Assembly (NCBI GenBank): GCA_023375785.1
Contig: SZWC01006814.1
Location: 18,532 to 43,788, forward strand
Source: Penium margaritaceum
Lineage: Eukaryota; Streptophyta; Zygnematophyceae; Desmidiales; Peniaceae
Length of the DNA stretch: 25,257 nt
Direction of reading: 5' to 3'
Shown here: in pieces, positions 15,477 to 24,510 of the stretch
Numbering within the stretch: the stretch's first letter is position 1
Layout of the letters: every line of letters starts with the position of its first letter
Notes under the pieces: model-generated
Told to the model about the DNA's origin: nothing
What the model saw: only the letters and a program-made list of their open reading frames with translations
The model's database searches: none
Made by a program: the position numbers and the translations under genes

Positions 15477-15680
15477 CAACCAGCCATACTGCTGAATGTT
15501 CAGCCTCGAGGATGCACAAGGCGCAGAACAGGTTCGATGCTATTGGATGGAGGAGCTTCACACAGCTTCGTGAGGAATGACATGGTTCACAAGCTGGGTT
15601 TGCGGCCCCAACCAGGAGTATTTGAAGGAAAAACAGTTGATGGGAGACAACAAGTACGGAGACTCCAAGAACCACTATGA
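15477..15680 (+). pseudogene. Gypsy aspartic protease remnant
   Basis: Retropepsin-like segment. The active-site loop reads LLDGGASHSFV at 15540-15572, where families of this type have LLDSGASHSFV, so the middle Ser/Thr of the D-S/T-G triad is Gly. The frame continues NDMVHKLGL and FEGKTVDGRQQV, then stops at TGA 15678-15680. It follows gag directly, as expected. Confidence 0.75.
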
Positions 15681-16627
15681 TTCAAGTGGTGGATCTACGG
15701 GATGAGGTCTTGTCCAATGAGTGATCACAAAATCCTCCTTCGACGAGATTTCTTGTACCGGCACAATCCGCAGGTCGACTAGAACATCGGTGACATTTAC
15801 GTGGAGATCGATGATGCCAAACAACAAGTTTCGCGTGCGGGACGGAAGTCGACAGCGGAACCTGTAGAGGTGGAAGCAACAAAGGAAGCCGTGGAAGTCG
15901 AAAAGCGACAACCTATGCAACGGATACCGCTCAACGTGACAAAGCATTGCATTTGACGAGGAGCTCGTGCATGGCTCATACATCTCGAGCCAGAGGAAGA
16001 AGCGGAAGTGGCAGTAGCTGACTCATCATCGGCCTCATCAGCCTTATCGGCATCAAGGAAGATCGTGATGGTACCCAAAGAATTCGCACCACTCATCAAG
16101 GAGTTTGCGAATGTCTTCACCGATCAACTTCCGAAGACTTTACTTCCTCAGTGAGACATCGACCATTGCATCGAACTGAAGCCGGGCAGTAGACCTACTA
16201 TTCAATGGGCTTATTGGATGAGCATCACAAACTGACCGAGCTAAAAAAACCACTCGACAAGATGCTCGGTCAAGGTTTCATCCACCGATCCACGTCACCA
16301 TAGACCACACTAGTGCTATTCGTAAAGAAAAAAACTGGAAAAATACGAATGTGCGTGGATTATTGGGCATTAAACGACGCTATCATCAAGATCCGCTATC
16401 CCCTTGCCTGAGTTGACAATTTTTTTGACTAACTCTGAGGGGCCCAAGTTTTCACCAAAATCGACTTACGTAGCGCATATCACCAGATACACTCGGCAGA
16501 CACCGACATCGAGAAGACAGCATTCCGAACTCGCTACGAGCACTTTCAGTTCATAGTTATGCCGTTTGGACTCACAAATGCCACGGCGTTTATGGCGGTG
16601 ATGAACACTTTCCGTCCGTACCTCGAC

Positions 16628-17327
16628 TGTAGCGGGAGGGCCGGTTTGGCCCTCCCACCTCGCTGAAGCGAGGGGTAGTTGCGCATCACCCCTCGTGTCA
16701 GCGAGGGCTGGCCGGCGGCCAGCACTTCGCTGGCCGCCGGCCAGCTCGCTGCCGGCCGGCTGGACGGCCGGCGGCCGGCCAAGTGACCGGCCGGCCACCG
16801 GCCGGCCAGCCACCAGCCGCCGATCGCGGTCTCAGCCCGATCGGCGGCTGAGAGGCCACGAGGGCCTTGAGGGCGAGGCCTCGTGGCCTCGTTCCCTTGC
16901 CCCGCCCTCGCCCTCCTTGCAAACGAGCAAGAGAGGATGAGGGATAGGGGGAGCGAGGGTGAGGTGAAATTCGCTGGCGCAAAATCGCCAGCGTGCCTCG
17001 GACGCGACGATTTCGCGCCAGAACGACAAAATATGAATCGAAGTTCGTTTACGACGAACTTCGACATAAAACGAACAAAATAACTTGTGCGAATACACGA
17101 ATTCGAGGTAAAAACCCCCGGTTTGGGTCCGAAAACCAGGGGTTTGGTTAAAAACGGAAATCGGCCTCCGGAGACTCGAAATATTCGAGTCTCCCTGCTC
17201 TGGGTCGTTGATGACGATTGCCCCTCAGTCTTGCGAAGGGGGTAAACCCCTGACGCGGACAGAGAATGCCATACTGCGAACTCCGATGACGACTTCAGAG
17301 CAGGAGCTGGAGACTCAGTCCGTTACA
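16628..17327. mobile_element. 700-bp hairpin-rich insertion in the gypsy RT, probable solo LTR
   Basis: It begins TGTAGCGG and ends CCGTTACA, an imperfect terminal inverted repeat with TG...CA ends. It is flanked by TCGAC (16623-16627) and TCCAC (17328-17332), a 5-bp target duplication. The RT reading on either side (FRPYLD / DFIVVYL) joins without loss, confirming insertion. TG...CA ends, 5-bp duplication and lack of coding fit a solo LTR; a small non-autonomous element is the alternative. It is very GC-rich to about 16920, then more AT-rich, and is packed with perfect hairpins. Orientation is unknown. Confidence 0.78.
16634..17194. repeat. Array of at least eight perfect inverted repeats (hairpins)
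   Basis: Arms: 16634-16642/16648-16656 (9 bp), 16658-16664/16667-16673 (7 bp), 16707-16723/16729-16745 (17 bp, 5-nt loop), 16814-16826/16838-16850 (13 bp), 16852-16863/16879-16890 (12 bp), 16972-16979/16986-16993 (8 bp), 17038-17048/17054-17064 (11 bp) and 17170-17180/17184-17194 (11 bp, 3-nt loop). CCGGCCGGC-type self-complementary words fill 16745-16810. Confidence 0.92.
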
Positions 17328-17699
17328 TCCACGATTTTATCGTGGTGTACCTCAAAAACATTCTGGTGTATAGCCACACCCTAGAGGAGCACAATGGACA
17401 TCTCCAAAAAGTTCTCAAAGTTTAACAAAGAGAAATGCGACTCGGTCGCCGTTTGATTGTGTTCTTGGGTCACGTCATCAATGACGGGCGGATCACCATG
17501 GATCCGAAAAAAGTGGCAGTAGTTGTTGATTGGCCGACGCCAACCAACGTTTGAGAAATTCAAGTTTTTTTCAAATTCTACAATTACTACCGGTGATTCG
17601 TACAGGACTACGCACGAGTGTCAGCACCTCTTTCCGACCTCACTTGAAAAGAAACTGAGTGGCGGTGGGGAGACAACGAACAAGAACCGTTCACCGCTT

Positions 17700-18170
17700 T
17701 GCAAAACACTCTGATCTTAGCGCCAACCCTACGATTAGCCAATCCAACGGTCCACCACGTCATGGCTATGGATGCATCAGACCTAGCCATTGGCGCTATA
17801 CTTCTATAAGACCATGGTAATGGCAAACAAGCGGTCGCCTACATGTCTTCAAATCTGCGAGGACCGGAGCTCAACTACGCAGTACACGAGAAGGAGATAC
17901 AGGCAGTTGTGCACGCGTTCAAAACACGGTGATGCTATTTGGAGTGTCGCCGATGCACCGTGCGCACCAACTACCACGCGTTTGAATACTTGAAAACGCA
18001 GTTGAATCTCAGCCGACGTCAATCGCGATGGATGGAGTTCCTTGAATCCGGGTTCGACTACGAAGTTAAGTACTGGTCAGGCAACATCAATCAGGCGGAT
18101 GCACTTAGCCGCCGACCAGATTTTATGGCTCACGTGGCAACGCTAAAGCTACAGCGGGATATGTAGCTTG
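17700..18170 (+). pseudogene. Gypsy RNase H domain remnant
   Basis: RNase H of the polyprotein. MDASDLAIGAIL at about 17768 keeps the first catalytic Asp (17771) and ELNYAVHEKEIQAVVHAF at about 17870 keeps the Glu. VRTNYHAFEYL at about 17960 has Asn (17969-17971) in place of the usual Asp of VRTDH. It ends with WSGNINQADALSRRPD, the normal junction to integrase. Stops interrupt it at about 17808 and 17930. Confidence 0.87.
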
Positions 18171-18209
18171 AGCGATTATTCATACGAGGCTACGACCAGC
18201 ACGGCCGAT

Positions 18210-19190
18210 ATGATAAAATGAAATTCTGGTTCGATGCACCCTACTGGCGACGTCGCTTCACTCGCCATGTGGTCGTCCCTCCGAATGACATACTTCGTCG
18301 TATGCTGCTCAAAGAGTGCCACGACACCGGTCCAAGTGGACACTTTGGAGAAGACAAGACGCTGAAGAAGCTGGCGAAAAACTATTGGTGGAACAAGATG
18401 TAATCTGACATGGCCAAAATCTACAAAACCTACGACACATGTCAACGGCAAAAATCCCGTCGCACGAGGCCACCCAGACTTCTGCAACCACTCCTTATTC
18501 TGACGTAACCATGGGCAAACATCTCCATGGACTTCATCACTGGATTACCCGTCACAGCAGAGGGATATGTCACAATCCTCGTGGTCATTGACAGGTTTTC
18601 CAAAATGTCCCACTTCATCCCGGAAACGACCACAGTCACTGCCGAGGGAACAGTAGGGCTGTTTCTAAACAACATCGTATGGCTACATGGCATACTGAGA
18701 AACATCACGAGCGATAAAGGCAATCGATTTACCAACCATTTTTTGCATGAACAGATGACTCGCTATCGTAGCAGCATTCAACTTCTAACAGCGTTTCATC
18801 CTCAAGCTGATGGTCAAACTGAACGGACAAACCAAACGCTCGAACAAATTCTCTGAATACTATGCCAACCTCACAGGACAGATTGGGTTAAAACACTCCG
18901 GATTGCCAAAATCGCATATGATTTGGCAGTTTCCACCGCAATAGGTAAAACCCCATTTGAAGTGGTATATGGCAAACTTGCCAGCACACTAGCCAGACTA
19001 CAATGTTGTAGTAACATTCGCGCGGTCAAAAATCAACGCCGAGACTTCTCCAGCATTTGGGAGGAAACACGGCAAAACCTCGCAAAGACACAATCAGTAA
19101 TGAAGTGTGTAGCTAACCGAAACTGCAGCAACGACGTCTTTGCCGTTGGCGACAAAGTCCTTCTCACCTCGACGAACATCAAGCTCTAGG
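18210..19190 (+). pseudogene. Gypsy integrase (HHCC zinc domain and DDE core), disrupted
   Basis: Zinc domain at about 18313-18460: CHDTGPSGHFGEDKT has both His, but the first Cys of the CxxC pair is Tyr (YDTC, 18431-18433). The catalytic core retains D (18530, MDFITGLP), D (18713, TSDKGNRF) and E (18821, DGQTERTNQ), spaced 61 and 36 residues as in DDE(35) integrases. A stop follows LEQIL near 18854. The next frame continues TPFEVVYGK and VFAVGDKVLL to a stop at about 19187. Confidence 0.88.
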
Positions 19191-19535
19191 GATCTGACTA
19201 TTCAAGGCTCAAATCCTGATGGTTGGGACTATTTGAGATCGAGCGACTCAATCTCCCGGACACTGTGCAAGTTCATCCGGTGTTCCACGTCCTTAGACTC
19301 AAACACTACTGAGGCCTTGGAGAGAAGTTCCGTGGCAGAGATGCCCCACCTCCGCCTCCCGTCTAAGTGGACGGCGACACGAGGACATCCTCGGCCATCG
19401 ACGATGAAGCAAGACGACAGTATATCTCGTAAAGTAGCATGACTACAATGTCGCACATAACAGCTAGAAACCCTATGAAAACCTCTGAGACGTCGATCAT
19501 GTTATCGGCAGCTACTACCGCCGTCACTGGGCCAC
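19190..19535 (+). pseudogene. Integrase C-terminus and chromodomain remnant
   Basis: Frame fragments read DTVQVHPVFHVLRLKHY (about 19262-19310), the usual end of chromovirus integrase. After a gap comes DDEARRQYIS (about 19402) and, in another frame, YNVAHNS-stop-KPYENL-stop-DVDHVI then YYRRHW to about 19530. This matches a chromodomain in which two Trp codons have become stops (TAG, TGA). It assigns the element to the chromovirus clade. Confidence 0.7.
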
Positions 19536-19564
19536 ACTTGTACGCGCGCCGGGACGTCGCGGCT

Positions 19565-19577
19565 AAAGGGGGGGAAG
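19565..19577 (+). promoter_or_regulatory. Gypsy polypurine tract
   Basis: AAAGGGGGGGAAG directly abuts the 3' LTR start TGTTACATAC at 19578, the expected position of the plus-strand primer. Confidence 0.9.
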
Positions 19578-20130
19578 TGTTACATACCAGACGTACGTGA
19601 GTCCCTATCTTTTAGAATAGGAAATCGTTTACTTACAAAAACAGCCCATCGCATTGTGAGAACCACGATTTTCACTCTGACGGTCGAGGACAAACTGGCC
19701 CACTGCCCCGCCCTCAATGGATATTCCCAAACCTTCCGACAGCTTCCACCACTCTCGCAAACATAGGAACAGAAGTATCATGACCTTTTGGTTGAGTTCT
19801 TGACGCACTGAGACGAATCTGGATATATAAAGATGCATCTTGCACCTTCACCGTCAATTCTCGAAGACCCCTGACTTCTTCACGGACCTTCTCGATTATG
19901 ACCACTCACGACGCGACTCCGCACGCGTCGCTCGGGCAATCAATCCAGCGACCCCAACTATGCTTCATTCGTAGCTTGACACTTGAATGTATATGTTTAA
20001 TAATTTTGACACTTGTCATTGAAGTACACGTGCCGCAACTTATAAATTGCTCAAGTGTTCCAAATTCTAAATCGTCTTTTTCCTCGCAACTTTCTATGTG
20101 TCCACCATCTACACTCCGTTCGGCGTCACA
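19578..20130 (+). repeat. Gypsy 3' LTR (553 bp)
   Basis: Starts TGTTACATACC and ends GGCGTCACA, so the termini are TG...CA. It has a TATA box TATATAA at 19824-19830. It pairs with the split 5' LTR and is followed by the target duplication ATCCT (20131-20135). Confidence 0.92.
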
Positions 20131-20135
20131 ATCCT

Positions 20136-20600
20136 GGCGGTAGGAGACAAAAGATGGGATCTCAGCCTGTAAGAAAGGAAAGTGCGTGAAATTTTGATTG
20201 AAATCGGCACGTTGAATCTTCTAAACATTGTGTTCCCCCAAACAATGAGCCAGAGACACTCCCGAACATTGTGTTTCTTGGAAGCATGAAAGGCGGTACC
20301 ATGCAAAGCATGGCAATGTTTCTTTTGACATTGCGGTGTACCACGGAGGTCGTTACATCTCCAACCATCGATTTGTCTACTTGGATGAACCAGAACGAGA
20401 TGTAGCTTATTCCTTACATCCTTCACTGCGTTTTGTACCTCGTGTTCCGAGGCACGCCCCGATACACTACGTCTTATTAGTGACACATGAACGAGACATT
20501 CGTCTGTGCCCGTGGTCACAAAAAACAAAAACGCTCTTCTGCTCTACGAGGGTGAAACACTTGTTCCCAAAACACAAACGGTACAGGTGATTTTTCGAAT
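20136..20600. other. Non-coding stretch downstream of the gypsy element
   Basis: No recognisable protein or RNA gene. A 139-residue minus-strand ORF (20109-20528) overlaps the LTR end and has no family features that I know. Confidence 0.4.
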
Positions 20601-20710
20601 AACAAAACATCATGACTAGTCTTTCGTGACAAAGAAAGTAAAACATAATGTGTGAAACAGAACAACATGATAGGTCTTTAGTAACACAGAAACTAGAACA
20701 TGGTTATCGT
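20601..20710. repeat. Two-copy 55-bp degenerate tandem repeat
   Basis: 20601-20655 (AACAAAACATCATGACTAG...) and 20656-20710 (AACAGAACAACATGATAGG...) share GTCTTT, GACAAAGAAAGTAAAACAT-like and ACAT blocks at about 80% by eye. Confidence 0.65.
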
Positions 20711-21028
20711 TCTAGAATATTGGAAAAGCATGTGACTCGAGAACATAAAACTCCTTAGAGACTTCTAAATCCCAGAAGTGTTTTCATGATGTTCTCTATC
20801 CCAGAAATGCCCGTCTTTACAAAGGCTATACTTCTACAGGTAAACGGAACACCTGAATTATACTTCTAGGCCTTGTATTTTACATCAAACATCAACTCTT
20901 ACTCTGTGTTCCGATATAGCTACAAAACAGTTGTATGGTAGTTTTGTATCCCGGAAAGAACACCGACAAGTTCTGTTCCCACAATGTAAACCCAGACAAT
21001 GTTTTCTGATTACCCTCGAAAACGCAAT

Positions 21029-21868
21029 GCAGTGCTCCGGGGCCGCCTTGCAATGCGGGAACGTGAGCAAAATTCCATCTCTATGTGCTTCAGCACACAA
21101 AGACATGAAAGGATTTCCAAATCAACTCGGAAAGCCAACGATACTTTGTGTTCCACACAAAAACCAGTATAATTTCCTATGCAACCACAGAATAACCACC
21201 ATTGTTTTTTATCCTAAGAAGGCGACTCGATAACGAACAGATGAAATGCAAACGTGTCACGTCGCCAGAGTTCATATGTGTTTTGAGGTACATAAAAGGA
21301 AACCAGCGTTCTATTCTTGACACATGGGGCTCATCATACATTCCGAAATCGCAAAACTCATAAACAACACTACGTAACGGTCACGGAACACTACAATCGT
21401 TTCTGATTTCCAAAAGGTGACTCTGCATCGGACCGAAAAAATGCTGACGTGTCACGTTGCCAGAGTTCGTTTGTCTATTGAGATACATAATGGGAAATCA
21501 GTGTTCTGTTTCGGACACATGGGGCTCGTCATGCGTTCCGTATTCACAACACGCATGAAAAGTGCGGCGTCCAGGTCACGGAACACTACCATCGTTTTTT
21601 ATTGCGGAAACGTGACTCAGTCACAAACGGACAAAATGCTGATGTGTCGTGTCGGCAGGCTTCATATGTCTTTTGAGATACACAAAACGTAAGAATCGTT
21701 TTGTTTGCGCTCGACATGCGTTCTGGATTCACAGAACTCATGAAAAGCACAACGTGATTGTCATGGAACACCACAAATGTCTTCCCGGGAAACAGAAATA
21801 GAAGCTTTGATTCCTTTTGTGGCACGAAACATTGAATATGGTGCTTCTTTATCCTAGAAGTGACTCGG
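21029..21868. repeat. 195-bp degenerate tandem repeat (about 3-4 copies)
   Basis: The anchor word GACTC/GATTC recurs at 21224, 21419, 21614 and 21809, exactly 195 bp apart. Shared blocks per unit include ACGTGTCACGTYGCCAGAGTTC, TTTTGAGATACATAA, GACACATGGGGCTC, ATGCGTTCYG and GGTCACGGAACACTAC. The unit junction is a pyrimidine run then TATCCTAAGAAGG-like sequence. A more diverged copy precedes 21224. No conserved ORF crosses the units. Confidence 0.82.
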
Positions 21869-22594
21869 GCTCGGCTCGTCGAAACCCTAGGGTTGCTTGG
21901 AGTACTTCTTTTGGCATACGTTGATTTAATCTAGTATGTTCACCATGATGAGGTTGATGCCGGGAGAGCGTTGTGTGCTCTCCCATTTTGTTGATGACGA
22001 ACGTAGCGTAGACCTTGTTATGTCTCCTCAAAGACAACTTGTGCGTGCCTGCTTTTAGCGAAGGAGGTCCTTCGACCTTGGTCCTGACAGACGGTGTATG
22101 CACCACGGACTCCATGCATCCCCCAGAACACAGTTACTGCAACTCTGTTTCGCTGCATGACAGCTTAGGAACCGCAGGCTTCCCCACCCATCCATTCAAT
22201 ACACGGCTCTGTTGTAGTGCATAGTGTCTGAACGTGCATCAGCTACTGCCCCGGGAGCAAGAATTTGGCGCAACGGTGCACTTCGTGCAGTCGGAGGTGC
22301 TACAGCAGCAAGCACAGCAAAACCAGCCTGTATCGTACTTCGAATGATGTGGGGTGAACGCGCCGACAACAACTCACAGCCGCAGCAGTAGCAGCAGCAG
22401 CAGGAGTGCCTCCAGCCTGACTCTTCTCAGCATCAGCGGGCCCATCCCTCGCCGACGGAGTCTCGTGGAGAGGGCGCAGATCTTGACTCATTGACACCCG
22501 TTTCATCGACCCGTCTCCAGGCAAGTCCCTGTTTTTCTCTTCTTTAATGCTCTGTTTGCTTCAGTACCTAATCGACTTAATTTTGGTCATGCAG
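21869..22594. other. No recognised gene; CAG-rich segment at 22370-22410
   Basis: A telo-box palindrome AACCCTAGGGTT lies at 21883-21894 and an 8-bp hairpin (GGGAGAGC/GCTCTCCC) at 21962-21984. At 22370-22410 a (CAG)n-like tract gives a Gln-rich plus-strand reading that contains a stop. A GC-type donor CAG/GCAAGT sits at about 22522, but no frame joins cleanly to the exon candidate that follows. Confidence 0.35.
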
Positions 22595-22754
22595 ACCTTG
22601 ACAAGTTCCGCCTAAATGCTGCCAAGTGGTTTAAGGAGATTGGGACAAAAGATATGAGCATCAGCCGACAACACTGGAAGACTGGAATTGGCTTGCAAAA
22701 ATGGTTGAATGCCGGGCGCTACACCGAGTTTTTTTTAGAAAGTGCACTGGTCCT
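22595..22754 (+). CDS. Possible exon of an unrecognised gene
   Basis: 160 nt between acceptor GTCATGCAG (pyrimidine-rich upstream) and donor GTGAGT at 22755. It is open in one frame: DLDKFRLNAAKWFKEIG, then HWKTGIGLQKWLNAGRYTEF and FLESALV. The amino-acid composition looks like a real amphipathic protein rather than noise, but I recognise no family. A separate plus-strand reading DPKFTLDLEHFFQEDWVKLN at about 22850-22909 may be another exon of the same gene. It could equally be a fossil transposon fragment. Confidence 0.25.
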
Positions 22755-23061
22755 GTGAGTGTCCTGCAGCTTGGTGGCTGTTGCTTCAAGTGTGGTCAGC
22801 TCAATCTCGTGTCAGTCGTTTTTTGCGTGCAACCGGTCACGCAAAGGACCCTAAATTCACCCTAGATCTTGAGCATTTCTTCCAGGAAGATTGGGTGAAG
22901 TTAAACCTACATGCTACGGACTGTTGGAGTGAGCGATAACTGCGATGCCTGAGAGCTACGATATGGCGCAGTCGGTTCGACAATTGGAGGCCTGCACGCG
23001 AAGCTATGGAGTTTTATCCGTAAACACCCGGGTGCGGCTTGGCCAGAATTTCTGACGTACA

Positions 23062-23146
23062 TGCCAGATTTAATTCTGGCATCCAGCTCCAAGGGGGGAA
23101 AGGAGCCTGGACTTGTGTGCTGCATGCACAGCAGAGCTGTGCATGC
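23062..23146. repeat. Two short perfect hairpins
   Basis: TGCCAGA/TCTGGCA at 23062-23068/23075-23081 and GCATGCACAGC/GCTGTGCATGC at 23122-23132/23136-23146 (11-bp arms, 3-nt loop). The surrounding 23100-23350 is rich in GCATGC and CAGC words without a gene. Confidence 0.6.
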
Positions 23147-23373
23147 CTGCTAGCCCAGCTTGGTCAGCAGCTGTGCAGTGCAAGCAAGCACTGCTGTGTA
23201 CTTGACCCAGACCAGTCAGGGTGGGGCTACACCTGACTGGACTATTGGGACCGCTTGCATCAGCACATGCAAGCAGAGCTCTGGAGCAGGGACCACTCTG
23301 CATGAGGTGGTGCATGCACGACTCAACATTGCATCAACTACCACATGCACGACTCAGTAGCTGCAAGTTGGTT

Positions 23374-23880
23374 CTCCCATACACTAGGTTCACGTGCTGG
23401 ACTCCCTCGTAGAGGAGCAGGTTCATGGTCCGATGGAAAGCAACATCATGAATCAAGCGTGCGATTATTTTACTTTCCCATGAATAATGAGCACACTCCC
23501 CTCATGAACCAGGCCAACGCACTGGATTTCCGCATGAGAGGGAGGTCCAATGTTTCATGTTAAACGCAATCACACTATGAAGACATATTTTTTGTGGCTT
23601 TCTATGGAGAAGCATCACACTACTCTCATGTACTAGCCTAGCATAATTGATCTTCCTACAGGTGGATGGGATCCAAGGTTGTTTCTTTAAAAAGTATGAA
23701 TTCAATGCATGAGCACTGCATCGTTGTGTCAGGAATAAGTGTACTTCCCTCATACACTAGACCCATGCACAAGACCCGCTGCAAGATCCTTGTGCTGGAT
23801 CCCCATGTGTGGGAGAGTTCCATGGCACAACACAAGACAAATTCATACTCTGAATGTGTGATTTGTATTTTGTTGTATGT
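23374..23880. repeat. ~124-bp degenerate tandem repeat (four or more copies)
   Basis: The anchor CTCATACACTAG-like word recurs with ACTAG/ACCAG at 23383, 23508, 23632 and 23756 (spacing 125, 124, 124). Each unit continues with GC...CTGGAT/GACTCC, a GAGAGG or CTGCAAG block, and TTCATG/TCCAAG. A more diverged unit seems to follow near 23890-24010. No ORF is conserved. Confidence 0.72.
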
Positions 23881-24019
23881 TTATTCAACTCTCTCGTTGT
23901 ACATTGAGTTCAGATACTGGACCCTCTCATAGGGTTGGGGGTTCAAGGTACCATGAACTAGGTTAGGCTCACGCAACAGAACATTCTATGAAAGGGTGGA
24001 GATTCTATGTTCCAAGTAG

Positions 24020-24510
24020 GAAAAAAACTACACCCCATGTGAGCGATGACTTATTCTTGTACATGAAACCACCACATCACCACCATGCACTCCTCTCCCC
24101 AAAAGGAGGCCAGGATCCAAGATCCCATGTTGGATCATTCAATGTTTTTTTGATAAGTGTGCTCATGTCCAAGATCAAACCAGTTCCACTGTGAGTGTGT
24201 TTTTTTCATACAAACAGTGAGTGCTGAAAATAAAAGAATTTCTGCTTAAGTTCACTGGGCAAATGACCTGTAAATGTCAAATTTCCTTTTCACTTCCGCA
24301 CAACATTCGGGTCCATCTGGTATGTGACTCAAAATTGAGCTGCAGGAGGTGTCACCTTTCTTTTTTCACCCTTCGGTCAGACATCAGTGTCCCGAATGCC
24401 ATGACATCCATGCACACTACTCCGGTCAAAAAAATCATATTGACGGACGCACATCCGGGGAAAGCGAAACAAGTAATGAATGAATGCAAGTTTCTCCCTC
24501 ACAATGACAG
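24020..24510. other. Non-coding; presumed 3' UTR and downstream region of gene B
   Basis: Lies immediately 3' of the gene B stop codon on the minus strand. I see no coding sequence and no clear AATAAA on that strand. Confidence 0.4.

Larger units (their letters stand above)
16060..17570 (+). pseudogene. Gypsy reverse transcriptase, split by a 700-bp insertion
   Basis: RNA-dependent DNA polymerase of the element. Segments in shifting frames: PKEFAPLIKEFANVF (about 16075), [15 protein letters not shown] (about 16320), [13 protein letters not shown] (about 16450) and [12 protein letters not shown] (about 16557), ending FRPYLD at 16627. After the insertion it resumes at 17333 with DFIVVYL. The catalytic YLDD box is YLKN (17348-17359), which removes both catalytic Asp residues. 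Several stops are present. Not functional. Confidence 0.9.
6774..20135 (+). mobile_element. Ty3/gypsy chromovirus retrotransposon, degenerate, with two later insertions
   Basis: Complete but dead LTR element including its flanking target duplication (ATCCC at 6774-6778, ATCCT at 20131-20135). Order: 5' LTR, PBS, gag, protease, RT, RNase H, integrase, chromodomain remnant, PPT, 3' LTR, which is the Ty3/gypsy order. The 5' LTR is split by a copia element and the RT by a 700-bp element. Reading frames carry many stops and frameshifts, many explainable as C-to-T or G-to-A changes (CGA to TGA, TGG to TAG or TGA). The LTRs match at roughly three to four bases in five by eye, so the insertion is old. 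Confidence 0.92.

Noticed and set aside
16466..17083. ORFs of 66-173 residues across the hairpin-rich insertion
   Set aside because: They arise from GC-rich palindromes, are open on both strands, and cross the insertion boundary into RT sequence.
21962..21984. Hairpin GGGAGAGC/GCTCTCCC followed by ATTTT as a terminator
   Set aside because: Rho-independent terminators are bacterial; this is eukaryotic DNA with no gene ending there.
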